Shown piece by piece: positions 34,073 to 43,265 of a stretch of DNA of 64,000 nt; position 1 is the stretch's first letter; each line of letters begins with the position of its first letter. Source of the stretch: Pseudomonas fluorescens (lineage in GTDB: Bacteria > Pseudomonadota > Gammaproteobacteria > Pseudomonadales > Pseudomonadaceae); NCBI GenBank assembly GCA_902825215.1, contig LR782234.1, forward strand, positions 3,534,001 through 3,598,000. Reading direction: 5' to 3'. The notes beneath the pieces were generated by a model, which saw only the letters and a program-made list of their open reading frames with translations, had not been told where the DNA came from and made no database searches. The translations under genes were made by a program, and so were the position numbers.

Positions 34073-35329
34073 ATGCCTTACGAAGCCCATGCCCCGGTAA
34101 AAATTGGCGTCGAAGCTGAAAAACTGGCCGCTGCGCGTTCGCAGACCTCGCCGTCGGGTGGCGCAACGACCCTCAGCCGCTATCAAACCCTGCTTTTCGC
34201 AATCACCTGTGCCATGGCCGTGGCCAACGTGTATTTCGCCCAGCCATTGCTGGAGTCGATGGCGTCGAGCCTGGCCGTTGCGCCGGGCACGATCGGCAGC
34301 GTTGTCACCGCGACTCAGGCGGGCTATGCCGTCGGCTTGTTGTTAATCGTGCCGCTGGGTGACCTGCTCAATCGCAAAAAACTCATCGTTACGCAAATGC
34401 TGATATCGGCCCTGGCCTTGTGCGCGGTGGGACTTGCCGGCAACTGGGGCATGCTGCTCGGTGCCATGGTGCTGGTGGGCCTGATGGCGGTGGTGGTGCA
34501 GGTGGTCGTGGCTTACGCGGCCGCGCTGGCCAGCCCGCAACAGCGCGGCGAAGTGGTCGGCACGGTGACGAGTGGCGTGGTGCTGGGCATTCTGCTGGCG
34601 CGCTTCGTTTCGGGTGTGGTCGCCGATCTGGCCGGTTGGCGCGGCGTGTATTTTGTCTCGGCAACGCTGATGATCGGCATGGCGCTGGTGTTGTGGCGCA
34701 CCCTGCCCGCCTCCGCAGCCTCGCCGGCCAAAGGCAGTTACGGGCAGTTGCTGCGGTCGATGTTCCAGCTGTACCTGACCGAGCGCACGCTGCGGGTCAG
34801 AGGCACCTTCGCCCTGCTGATCTTTGCCGCCTTCAGCGTGCTGTGGACGTCGATGGTACTGCCATTGAGCGCGCCGCCGCTGTCGCTGACGCACACGCAG
34901 ATCGGCCTGTTCGGACTCGCCGGTGTGGCCGGTGCACTGGCAGCGGCGCGGGCGGGCCGAATGGCGGACCAGGGACGCGGCAATCGCACCACCGGCGTCG
35001 CTCTGGCGTTGTTGACCCTGTCATGGCTGCCCACGGCATTTGTCGAAAGCTCATTGCTGGCGATGGTCGTCGGTGTGGTGCTGCTCGACTTCGCCGTACA
35101 AGCGGTGCATGTCACCAACCAAAGCCTGATTTTCGCGGCTCGCCCGGATGCGCAAAGCCGTCTGGTCGGCGCCTACATGTGCTTCTACTCGGTCGGCAGT
35201 GGCCTCGGTGCGATTGCCGCCACTTACACGTATGCGCACTTTGGATGGGTTGGCGTCTGCCTGTTGGGGGCGGCGATCAGCGCCGCGGCGTTGGTGTACT
35301 GGCTAGTGCTGATGGTCGTCCGCGATTGA
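34073..35329 (+). CDS. MFS transporter, AraJ/YdhP-like efflux type
   Basis: A 418-residue inner-membrane transporter with 12 predicted helices and a long polar N-terminus of about 35 residues. VYFAQPLLESMASSL, LIVPLGDLLNRKK (loop 2-3) and the helix 5-type GVVLGILLARFVSGVVADLAGWRGVYF fit the AraJ-type export branch. AAGGAAGGA precedes the ATG. It is paired divergently with the HxlR gene, a common arrangement for inducible drug or electrophile efflux. The substrate is unknown. Confidence 0.9.
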   Translation: MPYEAHAPVKIGVEAEKLAAARSQTSPSGGATTLSRYQTLLFAITCAMAVANVYFAQPLLESMASSLAVAPGTIGSVVTATQAGYAVGLLLIVPLGDLLNRKKLIVTQMLISALALCAVGLAGNWGMLLGAMVLVGLMAVVVQVVVAYAAALASPQQRGEVVGTVTSGVVLGILLARFVSGVVADLAGWRGVYFVSATLMIGMALVLWRTLPASAASPAKGSYGQLLRSMFQLYLTERTLRVRGTFALLIFAAFSVLWTSMVLPLSAPPLSLTHTQIGLFGLAGVAGALAAARAGRMADQGRGNRTTGVALALLTLSWLPTAFVESSLLAMVVGVVLLDFAVQAVHVTNQSLIFAARPDAQSRLVGAYMCFYSVGSGLGAIAATYTYAHFGWVGVCLLGAAISAAALVYWLVLMVVRD

Positions 35330-35463
35330 CACGCGTTGTTCCTCAATCAACAGCGTCTTGAAAGGCTGCGCGGCCCTTTTGTGCACAAATCTTCTAAACG
35401 CCCGCGCCCATTGCGCGGTATTTTATCCGGCCGCATGTTGCCCAATCGAACCCTGGAGGCCTC

Positions 35464-36300
35464 GTGGAAAAACGCAACTGGATCGAGCTGTCCCAGGATG
35501 TCGAAACTGGCATCGAGTCGATTCGCGCGCACTTTGAAGGGCATGCCTACGACCCGCACTGGCACGACAGTTTTCTGGTCGGCGTCACCGAGCAAGGCGT
35601 GCAGCAATTCAATTGCCGGCGAATGCGCCATCGCAGTACGCCTGGCCAGGTGTTTTTGCTGGAACCGGGGGAAATTCATGACGGGCATGCGCCGACCGAG
35701 GACGGTTTCACCTATTCGATGCTGTACCTCGACCCGCACTGGCTCGAGCGCGAAGTGCATGCCCTTTATGAAGACGCACCGTCGAACAGTCAGCCGGGAT
35801 TCGCCGATACGCTGAGCCATGACCCGCGCTTGGCCACTGCGATTGTTCAGGCCTTTCATGCCCTGCACGACGGCGATTTGCGCATCGTCCGCCAGACCGC
35901 CATCGACGGGCTGCTCGGCTCGCTGACCCGCCACCTCGACTGGCGCAAGCGTCAGCCGATTGATCCGCGCCTGCCGCTGGTGGCGCAGGTCGCGCGGGAT
36001 TATCTGCACGCGCATGCCTATGAAGACATCGGCCTGGATGATCTGGCGAAGATTTGCGGGGTCGACCGGTTTCGCCTGAGCCGCGCGTTCAAGGCTGCTT
36101 TCGGCCTGGCCCCGCATGCCTATCTGATCCAGTTGCGCCTGGCCAAGGCGCGGCAGTTGCTGGCGCGCGGCGAGACGCCGGCCGAGGTCGCCTGTGTGCT
36201 GGGGTTTGCCGATCAGAGTCATCTGGGCCGCTGGTTCCGCCGCGCCTACCAATTGACCCCGGCGGACTACCGCAAGCGCTGCTCAAACCTTCCAGACTGA
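35464..36300 (+). CDS. AraC family transcriptional regulator
   Basis: A 278-residue regulator starting at GTG, with GGAGG five bases before it. The N-terminal cupin domain has YDPHWHDSFLVGVTEQGVQQF and PGQVFLLEPGEIHDG, and the C-terminal double helix-turn-helix ends with LGFADQSHLGRWFRRAYQLTPADYRK. It stands upstream of a LysE-family exporter gene on the same strand with 56 bases between, a frequent pair in Pseudomonas where this regulator controls amino-acid export. Confidence 0.9.
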   Translation: MEKRNWIELSQDVETGIESIRAHFEGHAYDPHWHDSFLVGVTEQGVQQFNCRRMRHRSTPGQVFLLEPGEIHDGHAPTEDGFTYSMLYLDPHWLEREVHALYEDAPSNSQPGFADTLSHDPRLATAIVQAFHALHDGDLRIVRQTAIDGLLGSLTRHLDWRKRQPIDPRLPLVAQVARDYLHAHAYEDIGLDDLAKICGVDRFRLSRAFKAAFGLAPHAYLIQLRLAKARQLLARGETPAEVACVLGFADQSHLGRWFRRAYQLTPADYRKRCSNLPD

Positions 36301-36356
36301 GGCGCGCCGACTGGCGATCATGCAGGCCTGTTTTGCATTTTCAGGACCCGCACATC

Positions 36357-36953
36357 ATGGCTTCAATACTGCCCTTTCTGCTGTTCGCTTTCGTGGCATC
36401 GATCACGCCCGGCCCGACCAATATTCTGGTGCTCAGCCACAGTTCTCGGCAGGGCCTGCTCGCCACCCTGCCGATCATCTTCGGTGCCTGCACCGCAGCC
36501 GCCCTGATTGTGCTGGTGGTAGGCCTGGGCGCCGGCGAAACGCTGTTGCGTTATCCGCTGGTGCAGCACGCCATGGCCTGGGGCGGCGTGCTCTGGCTGA
36601 GCTGGCTGGCTTGGCAGATTTTCCGCAGCCCGCCGCCGTCGCTGGACCCCGCTCAGCAACAAGATTCAGGCATCAGCGTCTACGGCGCGGCGCTGCTGCA
36701 ACTGGTCAACCCTAAAGTGTGGATGATGGCCGTGGCGGTGGTCAGCGTGTTCGTCGGTGGGGGTGACAAGACCTTGCGCCTGCTGATGCTGTCGCTGGCC
36801 TTTCTGCTGGTGTCGCTGCCGTGCATGACCTTCTGGGCGCTGCTTGGGGTGGGCAGCGCGCGGTTGTTCGGCTCGGCGCAGGCGTACAAGCGCATGAATG
36901 CGCTGCTGGCGCTTTTGCTGCTGATTTCGGCATGGCTGGCGGTGTTGCTGTGA
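36357..36953 (+). CDS. LysE family amino acid exporter
   Basis: A 198-residue inner-membrane protein with six hydrophobic helices. FVASITPGPTNILVLSHSSRQG is the LysE/RhtB N-terminal signature and LLQLVNPKVWMMAVAVVSVFV the central one. It exports amino acids or related compounds. The ATG at 36357 has AGGA upstream; longer in-frame codons overlap the AraC gene and are rejected. It probably shares a transcript with the AraC gene. The substrate is unknown. Confidence 0.92.
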   Translation: MASILPFLLFAFVASITPGPTNILVLSHSSRQGLLATLPIIFGACTAAALIVLVVGLGAGETLLRYPLVQHAMAWGGVLWLSWLAWQIFRSPPPSLDPAQQQDSGISVYGAALLQLVNPKVWMMAVAVVSVFVGGGDKTLRLLMLSLAFLLVSLPCMTFWALLGVGSARLFGSAQAYKRMNALLALLLLISAWLAVLL

Positions 36954-36960
36954 GGTCGGG

Positions 36961-37109
36961 TGATCGTTCCCACGCTCTGCGTGGCAATTACTCCGCGCGT
37001 TTGATGATCGTTCCCACGCTCTGCGTGGGAATGACTCCGGGGACGCTCCGCGTCCAGTGACGCAGAGCGTCACGGGCTGCATTCCCACGCGGGAGCGTGG
37101 GAACGATCA
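36961..37109. repeat. Nested palindrome element, one full and one partial copy
   Basis: A full copy at 37005-37109 begins TGATCGTTCCCACGC and ends with its inverse, enclosing small palindromes such as GTGACGC...GCGTCAC and GGACGC...GCGTCC. A truncated copy of the left end lies at 36961-36999. Full copies also lie at 49367-49475 and 60907-61015. This is an intergenic element of the REP/ERIC-like class and contains no gene. Confidence 0.85.
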
Positions 37110-37129
37110 GTCAGGTCGGGCACACAATG

Positions 37130-37900
37130 CTAATTGCCTGTCGCCTGCCGATACTCGCGCGGGGTGAACCCGGTCGAGGCCTTGAACTGGCGGGTGAAGG
37201 CGCTGTGGTCGGTGTAGCCGCATTGCAGCGCCACCTCGGTGATCGGCAGGTCGCTGTGGAGCAAACGGTGTGCATGTTCCAGGCGTACTTTCTGGATCAT
37301 TTGCCGGGGCGTCAGATGGAATACGCGTTTGCAATAGCGTTCCAGTTGCGCGACTGAAATGCCGGCGATTCGGGTCAGCTCACTGAGAGTGACCCGACGA
37401 TTGAAATGCGCGCGGATGTGTTCGTCGACCGCCGCCAATCGCTCGAACGCCGGGTGGGTTTCGCTCGCCGATTGCAGGTCCACGGAAATCCCGACCAGGC
37501 CGATGATCTCTGCGTCACGGTTGTACAGCGGCTGTTTGTGCGTCAGGCACCAGCCGGGTTCGCGACTGCCGTACAGATGCAGTTCGAGCTGATCTTCCAG
37601 CACCCACCCTTGCTCCAGCACTTTGCGATCCTGCTCGGTATAGCCCGGCCCCAGTTGCGCCGGAAACACCTGCGCGCTGGTCTTGCCGAGCAACGGGCGC
37701 AAATCCTTCAAGCCGCAGCGCTGCACCAGCGTGCGGTTGGCGAGGACATATCGCGCTTGCAGATCCTTGATGAAAATCGCCGCGTTGGGGATCACGTCGA
37801 GCATCGGTAGCAGCAGCGCGGCGCTCGCCACCAGTTCTTCGAGGGTCTGCGGGCGCTGGCCGTTGCCGCCCTGGGCGAGGATCGAAAGCGCGCTGTGCAT
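37130..37900 (-). CDS. PAS domain-containing AraC family regulator of the hydroxyproline genes
   Basis: A 256-residue protein. A PAS sensor lies at about residues 30-145 (VIPNAAIFIKDLQARYVLANRTLVQRCGL, then a PYTEQD-type core and the GLVGISVDL end). An AraC double helix-turn-helix (LTELSRIAGIS-type, and CGYTDHSAFTRQFKASTGFTPREY) ends it. GAGG lies before the ATG at 37900. It is divergent from the hydroxyproline epimerase and is its likely activator. The PAS ligand is unknown. Confidence 0.88.
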   Translation of the reverse strand: MHSALSILAQGGNGQRPQTLEELVASAALLLPMLDVIPNAAIFIKDLQARYVLANRTLVQRCGLKDLRPLLGKTSAQVFPAQLGPGYTEQDRKVLEQGWVLEDQLELHLYGSREPGWCLTHKQPLYNRDAEIIGLVGISVDLQSASETHPAFERLAAVDEHIRAHFNRRVTLSELTRIAGISVAQLERYCKRVFHLTPRQMIQKVRLEHAHRLLHSDLPITEVALQCGYTDHSAFTRQFKASTGFTPREYRQATGN

Positions 37901-38156
37901 CAAAGAGAGTCCTCGGTTCGGGGATCGGCCAGGCACCCGATCTGCGGCGATCGCGTGCAGATTGCAACATCATCCGAAGCCTGTCGAGCATGGCGTTCCA
38001 GCAGCGCCATTGTGCTGAATTCGTCATCGCTGCCGCGTTAAAACATCAATCGCTGCTGCGTCGATGAGAGCAGAGTCAGGCCGGAAAGCGAAGTCGCTGC
38101 CTCCAGCGCCAGCGTGAGTCCTCGGCGCCTACTGAAATCACTTACGGGAAATGCCC
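37901..38156. promoter_or_regulatory. Divergent promoter region, regulator/epimerase
   Basis: A 256-base gap between the PAS-AraC gene (minus) and the hydroxyproline epimerase (plus). It must hold both promoters and the operator of the regulator, but I cannot assign exact boxes. No other coding frame is convincing. Confidence 0.6.
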
Positions 38157-39083
38157 ATGAAACGATTGCACGTGATCGACTCGCACACTGGCGGCGAACC
38201 CACCCGGCTGGTGATGGATGGCTTCCCCGCCCTGCCCGGCGCGACCATCGCCGAACAACGCGATGCCCTGCGCAGCCAGCATGATCAGTGGCGCCGCGCC
38301 TGTCTGCTGGAACCGCGCGGCAACGACGTACTGGTCGGCGCGCTGTATTGCCCGCCAGTTTCGACGGATGCCACCTGCGGGGTGATCTTCTTCAACAACG
38401 CCGGTTATCTGGGCATGTGCGGTCACGGCACCATTGGCCTGATCAACTCGTTGCAATACCTGGGCAAGATCCAGCCCGGAGAACATAAGATCGACACCCC
38501 GGTAGGCCCGGTTAGCGCCACCCTGCACGAGGATGGCAGCGTGACCCTCGGCAACGTGCCCGCCTATCGCTACCGCAAGCAGGTGGCGGTGGACGTGCCG
38601 GGTTTCGGCCAGGTACGCGGCGACATCGCTTACGGCGGCAACTGGTTTTTCCTGGTCTCCGAGCACGGCCAGACGTTGACCATGGACAACGTCGAACACC
38701 TCACCGCGTATACCTGGGCCATGCTCAAGGCCCTTGAAGATCAGGGCATTTACGGTGAGGACGGCGCGGTCATCGATCACATCGAACTGTTCGCCGATGA
38801 CGCCAATGCCGACAGCCGCAACTTCGTCATGTGCCCCGGCAAAGCCTACGACCGCTCGCCGTGCGGCACCGGCACCAGCGCCAAACTTGCCTGCCTCGCT
38901 GCCGACGATAAATTGCAGCCCGGCGCACTCTGGGTGCAGGCAAGCATCACCGGCAGCCAGTTCGAAGGCCGTTTCGAATGGGCAGGCGAGCGCATTCGCC
39001 CGTTCATCACCGGCCGCGCCTACATGACCGCCGACAGCACGCTGCTGATCGACGAACAGGATCCGTTCGCGTGGGGCATCTGA
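38157..39083 (+). CDS. lhpA: 4-hydroxyproline 2-epimerase
   Basis: A 308-residue proline racemase family enzyme that converts trans-4-hydroxy-L-proline to cis-4-hydroxy-D-proline without a cofactor. Both catalytic cysteines are present: Cys88 ([10 protein letters not shown]) and Cys236 ([10 protein letters not shown]), so it is an epimerase and not a Cys/Thr dehydratase. SHTGGEPTR is the family N-terminus. GGGAA sits six bases before the ATG at 38157, preferred over the ATG two codons earlier. It is first of three same-strand catabolic genes. Confidence 0.95.
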   Translation: MKRLHVIDSHTGGEPTRLVMDGFPALPGATIAEQRDALRSQHDQWRRACLLEPRGNDVLVGALYCPPVSTDATCGVIFFNNAGYLGMCGHGTIGLINSLQYLGKIQPGEHKIDTPVGPVSATLHEDGSVTLGNVPAYRYRKQVAVDVPGFGQVRGDIAYGGNWFFLVSEHGQTLTMDNVEHLTAYTWAMLKALEDQGIYGEDGAVIDHIELFADDANADSRNFVMCPGKAYDRSPCGTGTSAKLACLAADDKLQPGALWVQASITGSQFEGRFEWAGERIRPFITGRAYMTADSTLLIDEQDPFAWGI

Positions 39084-39138
39084 GCTGCCACGCGGGTTTT
39101 TCCTCTCACTTTGAATGCTGTGCCAAGGAGTCAACATA

Positions 39139-40086
39139 ATGAGCGACAACATCTTCACCGGTTGCATGCCGGCCCTGATGACCCCGTGCACCGCCCAGCG
39201 CACCCCGGACTTCGACGCGCTGGTGGCCAAGGGTCGCGAACTGGTCGATATCGGCATGAGCGCGGTGGTTTATTGCGGTTCGATGGGCGACTGGCCGTTG
39301 CTCACCGAAGCCCAGCGTCAGGAAGGCGTGGCGCGACTGGTCGCGGCCGGCGTGCCGACGATTGTCGGCACCGGCGCGGTGAATTCCCGTGAGGCGATAT
39401 CCCATGCCGCACATGCCGCCAGAGTCGGCGCACAAGGCTTGATGGTGATTCCGCGAGTGCTGTCCCGTGGCGCTTCTGCGGCCGCGCAAAAGGCGCATTT
39501 CTCGGCAATTCTGCAAGCCGCGCCGAACCTGCCGGCGGTGATTTACAACAGCCCCTACTACGGCTTCGCTACCCGCGCCGAGCTGTTCTTCCAACTGCGT
39601 CGAGAGCACCCGAACCTGATCGGCTTCAAGGAATTCGGCGGCGGCGCCGACCTGCGTTACGCCGCCGAAAACATTACCTCCAGGGACGATGACGTGACCC
39701 TGATGGTCGGCGTCGATACCCAGGTGGTGCACGGTTTCGTCAACTGCAACGCTACTGGCGCCATCACCGGCATCGGCAACGCCCTGCCGCGTGAAGTGCT
39801 GCAACTGGTGGCGCTGAGCAAGCAAGCGGCCAACGGCGACGCCAAGGCACGGCGACAGGCGCGGGAGCTGGAGTCGGCGCTGGCGGTGCTGTCGTCGTTC
39901 GACGAGGGCTGTGATCTGGTGCTGTATTACAAGCATTTGATGGTGCTCAACGGCGACAAGGAATACACCCTGCACTTCAACGAAACCGACGCCTTGAGCG
40001 ACTCGCAACGGCGTTACGCCGAACAGCAATATGCGCTGTTCCGTCACTGGTACGAAAACTGGTCGGCGCAGCCGGACTTCGCCTGA
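39139..40086 (+). CDS. lhpC: Dihydrodipicolinate synthase family, likely pyrroline-4-hydroxy-2-carboxylate deaminase
   Basis: A 315-residue aldolase-class TIM barrel. The Schiff-base Lys is in LIGFKEFGGG and the catalytic Tyr in VIYNSPYYGF; GSMGDWPLLT is the substrate loop. Placed between the epimerase and the FAD enzyme, it matches the deaminase that converts 1-pyrroline-4-hydroxy-2-carboxylate to 2,5-dioxopentanoate. AAGGAG lies eight bases before the ATG at 39139. It follows the epimerase by 55 bases. The function is based on family and context. Confidence 0.88.
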   Translation: MSDNIFTGCMPALMTPCTAQRTPDFDALVAKGRELVDIGMSAVVYCGSMGDWPLLTEAQRQEGVARLVAAGVPTIVGTGAVNSREAISHAAHAARVGAQGLMVIPRVLSRGASAAAQKAHFSAILQAAPNLPAVIYNSPYYGFATRAELFFQLRREHPNLIGFKEFGGGADLRYAAENITSRDDDVTLMVGVDTQVVHGFVNCNATGAITGIGNALPREVLQLVALSKQAANGDAKARRQARELESALAVLSSFDEGCDLVLYYKHLMVLNGDKEYTLHFNETDALSDSQRRYAEQQYALFRHWYENWSAQPDFA

Positions 40087-40156
40087 CCTGCGCCATTGCA
40101 CCTGCCGCGCAGCCTTTGGGCGGGCGGCAGTTCCACCTCTTTTTCAGGAACACACC

Positions 40157-41419
40157 ATGGCAAATAACCCCGCGCACGACATCGTCGTGGTCGGCGCCGG
40201 CATTATCGGCGTTGCCTGCGCGCTGCGTCTGGCCCGCCAGGGTTTGCGCGTAGGGGTCATCGATCAGCAGCCCCCCGGCCATGGCGCTTCGTTCGGCAAT
40301 GCCGGGCATCTGGCGACCGAGCAGGTTTTCCCGATCGCCGACGTGTCGATCCTCAAACGCCTGCCGGGCATGCTGCTCGACCCGATGGGGCCGCTGCGCC
40401 TGGACTGGCGCTACCTGCCGCGCGCGCTGCCATGGTTCACCCGGTTGTTGCTGAATCTGCGTGCGCAGCCGTTCGAGAATACGGTCGCCGGTTTGCGCGC
40501 ATTGAACGAAAGCAGCCTCGGGGCGTGGCACCGTTTGCTCGGCGATATCCAGCGCAGCGATTTGCTCAAAGTAGACGGTTCGTTGCTGGTGTATGAGCGC
40601 GGCGAATCGCGTCAGGCAATCGAGGCGTTGCAACAACGCTTGCATCAGCAGCAAGTGCCGGTGGACTTCTGGCAGGCCGACGCCATTCGCGACACCGCGC
40701 CGCAGCTGAGCGAACGGATTCAGGGCGGTTTGTTCTTCCCGCGCACCGGGCATTTCATCGATCCCTACCGCGTAGTAACTGCGCTGGTTGAAGCGGCCAA
40801 AAATGCCGGCGTGAGCTTTTTGCAGCAGCGCGTTGTGGGCGGTCAGGTGCAGGACGACGGCGTTAGCCTGCACACCGACGACGGGCCAATCAGCGCCCGC
40901 CGCGTGCTGATCGCCTCCGGCGCACACTCGGCGCCACTCACCGCCGCCCTCACCGGCAAACGAGTCCCACTGGACACCGAGCGTGGTTATCACCTGATGC
41001 TGCCCCACGAAACCGGGCGACTGCCCTTCCCCGTCACCTCGCTGGAACGCAAGTTCATCATGACACCGATGACCGAAGGCCTGCGCCTGGCCGGCACGGT
41101 GGAATTCGCCGGCCTGCACAAGCCGGCCAATATGCAACGCGCCTGGCAATTGCACCGTTTGAGTCAGGGCCTGTTTCACGAGGATCTGAACGCCAAAGCG
41201 GCAACGCCGTGGATGGGTTTTCGCCCGTCACTGCCAGACTCGCTGCCAGTGATCGATCAGGTCTGCGAGGGCAAAGTGTTGCTCGCGTTCGGTCATCAGC
41301 ACCTGGGCCTGACCCAGGCGGCAGTCACCGCCGAAATGCTGGTGCAGATGGCCTGCCCGGCTTCAAATCCAGTGCCTGATTTACCGAGTCGCGATCGTTA
41401 TCGGCTGGCGCGTTTCTAA
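40157..41419 (+). CDS. FAD-dependent oxidoreductase, likely D-hydroxyproline dehydrogenase
   Basis: A 420-residue DadA-like flavoprotein. DIVVVGAGIIGVACALRLARQG at residue 8 binds FAD, HGASFGNAGHLATEQVFP follows, and the C-terminal GWMGFRPSLPDSLPVI/AFGHQHLGLT blocks are typical of D-amino-acid dehydrogenases. In this cluster it should oxidise cis-4-hydroxy-D-proline to pyrroline-4-hydroxy-2-carboxylate, giving electrons to the respiratory chain. It starts 70 bases after the deaminase gene. The ATG at 40157 has CAGGAA upstream. Substrate is inferred from neighbours. Confidence 0.87.
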   Translation: MANNPAHDIVVVGAGIIGVACALRLARQGLRVGVIDQQPPGHGASFGNAGHLATEQVFPIADVSILKRLPGMLLDPMGPLRLDWRYLPRALPWFTRLLLNLRAQPFENTVAGLRALNESSLGAWHRLLGDIQRSDLLKVDGSLLVYERGESRQAIEALQQRLHQQQVPVDFWQADAIRDTAPQLSERIQGGLFFPRTGHFIDPYRVVTALVEAAKNAGVSFLQQRVVGGQVQDDGVSLHTDDGPISARRVLIASGAHSAPLTAALTGKRVPLDTERGYHLMLPHETGRLPFPVTSLERKFIMTPMTEGLRLAGTVEFAGLHKPANMQRAWQLHRLSQGLFHEDLNAKAATPWMGFRPSLPDSLPVIDQVCEGKVLLAFGHQHLGLTQAAVTAEMLVQMACPASNPVPDLPSRDRYRLARF

Positions 41420-41428
41420 TCAAGCGCA

Positions 41429-41641
41429 TCAGTTCAGGCGTTTGAGCGCCTCGCCGTGATGCATGGCCAGATGACCGGTCTTGTCGCTCTTGACCTCATA
41501 CTGCGGCGAGTCTTTTGAGGCTGGCCGATGGCGACCCATGAACTCGGTATCGCGGGTGTGCACCTTGACCACCGTGCCGTGAATCTCCCCGGCCTCGGAG
41601 TTCCAGCGCACGGCATCGCCGACCTTGAATGAAGCGCTCAT
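41429..41641 (-). CDS. DUF2945 (HVA1-type TUDOR) small protein
   Basis: A 70-residue protein. FKVGDAVRWNSEAGEIHGTVVKVHTRDTEF and YEVKSDKTGHLAMHHGEALKRL fit DUF2945, an SH3/TUDOR-like small beta-barrel. AAGGAA precedes the ATG at 41641. Its function is unknown; some homologs are induced by stress. It is convergent with the hydroxyproline dehydrogenase gene. Confidence 0.85.
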   Translation of the reverse strand: MSASFKVGDAVRWNSEAGEIHGTVVKVHTRDTEFMGRHRPASKDSPQYEVKSDKTGHLAMHHGEALKRLN

Positions 41642-41817
41642 GTCGATTTCCTTGTGTCGGGTTGTTGTGCTGTTGATCAGCCTGCGTCGGAAAAAATTCA
41701 ACAAAGCGTGCTTCAACGGCTCAGCCGACCACCGGCACACGGAAAAATCGAACGGCATGATTTCCCTGCACCTCCAACCTGTACGGCGATAAAACAGCGC
41801 ACAACGAGAGGTGTGAG

Positions 41818-42057
41818 ATGAACAACGACCCGAACCTGCAAGGCGGAACCGTTCAGGACGATCCGCTTCCGACCACCCCGGATCCGTTGAGCCCGGGCCG
41901 CACCGAAGTCGACCCGATGAAGGATCGCGGCATCGATGAATTGCCCGACAACGAAGGCGAAATCCCGCTGGACGATGACAGCACCGGTCTCGACCCGGAA
42001 CGGGTGCGCAGGGAAACCGACAATGCGGAGATGGATGATCAACCGAACCCGCGATAA
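41818..42057 (+). CDS. Acidic, probably disordered small protein
   Basis: A 79-residue protein of Asp/Glu/Pro/Asn-rich composition (DDPLPTTPDPLSPGR, PDNEGEIPLDDDSTG), with no signal peptide, helix or recognised domain. GAGAGG lies six bases before the ATG, supporting translation. It is divergent from the DUF2945 gene, and both may be stress genes. A similar composition is seen in the gene at 49484-49684. Function unknown. Confidence 0.6.
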   Translation: MNNDPNLQGGTVQDDPLPTTPDPLSPGRTEVDPMKDRGIDELPDNEGEIPLDDDSTGLDPERVRRETDNAEMDDQPNPR

Positions 42058-42062
42058 ACCGG

Positions 42063-42096
42063 CGTGGCAGCGCTGTGGTTATGCAGCGCTGCCACG
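42063..42096. terminator. Hairpin between convergent genes
   Basis: CGTGGCAGCGCTG (42063-42075) and CAGCGCTGCCACG (42084-42096) form a perfect 13-base-pair stem with an eight-base loop, between the acidic protein gene and the galactose dehydrogenase gene that meet here. There is no T-run on either side, so it may stop both transcripts or only protect their 3' ends. Confidence 0.6.
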
Positions 42097-42115
42097 AAGC
42101 GAGCGATTCTGACGA

Positions 42116-43042
42116 CTAGTCGTAAAACGCCTCAACCGCCACCCGGCTACCGACAAAAAAACTGTCCGCCACCAGGCGCAGCGGCTGCACGTCCAGATCA
42201 CTGGCCTTGGCGCCGATCAACTGCTGGAAGTGTCGATACACCGCGGCGTATTCGCCCTCTTCCGACACCGTCTGGCGCACGCCGTCGATGCTCAGCAACG
42301 CGCCGCCGTTGTCGAGGCGCAGCACGCCCTCGGCGCAGCGCACTTCGATGCTCCACAGTTCGTCATGGCCATGGTCGAAGTCGAATTCGGCGCGGACGTC
42401 GAGGTGGCGTGCGTCGGACATTTTGATCGAGGCGGCAATCGGCGACTGGCAGTTGGTTGGCACGCGCAACTCGGCGGCTTCGACAAACAGCGGCAGCGCC
42501 AGCAGGTGGGTGACGATCGACAAGGCGTTGATGCCCGGATCGAATACGCCGAGGCCGCCGGGTTGCCAGATCCACGTCTGGCCGGGGTGCCATTTGCGCA
42601 CGTCTTCTTTCCAGTCGATTTGCACGCTTTGCAGGGTGCGCGAGGCGAGCCAGTCGCGGGCGGCTTCGATGCCAGGGGCGTAGCGCGAATGCCAGGCGAA
42701 CAACGCGCTGACGCCTTGCGCCTGCGCCTGATCGACCAGCGCCAAAGCCTCGCCCAAGGTGGCGCAGGGCGGCTTTTCGACTAGCACGTGTTTGCCCGCC
42801 GCCAAGGCTTCCTGAACCAGCGCAAAGCGACCTTGCGGCGGCGTGCAGAAGGCGATCGCATCCACCGCCGGGCCGTTGGCCAGCAGCTCGGTCAACGATT
42901 GGAAGTTTTCGACGCCGGCACAGGGTTTGCCTTGGGTGGCGACCGCTACCAGCTGGAATCCGGGATTGGCGTTGATTGCCGGTACGTGTTGATCTTGGGC
43001 GATTTTGCCGTAGCCCACCAGACCGAGACGGATTGGTTGCAT
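42116..43042 (-). CDS. D-galactose 1-dehydrogenase, Gfo/Idh/MocA family
   Basis: A 308-residue NAD(P)-dependent dehydrogenase. IRLGLVGYGKIAQDQHVPAI is the Rossmann start, and CTPPQGRFALVQEALAAGKHVLVEKPP contains the catalytic Lys region. The overall sequence closely resembles the P. fluorescens enzyme that oxidises D-galactose to galactonolactone in the De Ley-Doudoroff route, from memory. GGAG lies six bases before the ATG at 43042 (a TTG precedes it). No other galactose genes are adjacent. Confidence 0.87.
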   Translation of the reverse strand: MQPIRLGLVGYGKIAQDQHVPAINANPGFQLVAVATQGKPCAGVENFQSLTELLANGPAVDAIAFCTPPQGRFALVQEALAAGKHVLVEKPPCATLGEALALVDQAQAQGVSALFAWHSRYAPGIEAARDWLASRTLQSVQIDWKEDVRKWHPGQTWIWQPGGLGVFDPGINALSIVTHLLALPLFVEAAELRVPTNCQSPIAASIKMSDARHLDVRAEFDFDHGHDELWSIEVRCAEGVLRLDNGGALLSIDGVRQTVSEEGEYAAVYRHFQQLIGAKASDLDVQPLRLVADSFFVGSRVAVEAFYD

Positions 43043-43265
43043 CAATGACTCCGCTTTTGTTTTGTTTTAGTCAGCTGACGCGTTTCAGTCAGCGCCTCGG
43101 CAGATTACCTGCAAATCGCTTGAGCGTCTGTCGGCGCAACGTCACAAGCTCACAAGCCCACTGGCGCCTCGCAGGATCAGGCAAGCATCGCACAGGATTG
43201 CACCATGACCGGACGCCAGCGCTGCGCAAGAATAACTTCACGATAAACCAACGGAGGATGTTCCC

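Noticed and set aside
39106..40101. 331-codon open frame on the minus strand
   Set aside because: Antisense to the deaminase gene with its Schiff-base lysine; no domain on the minus strand.
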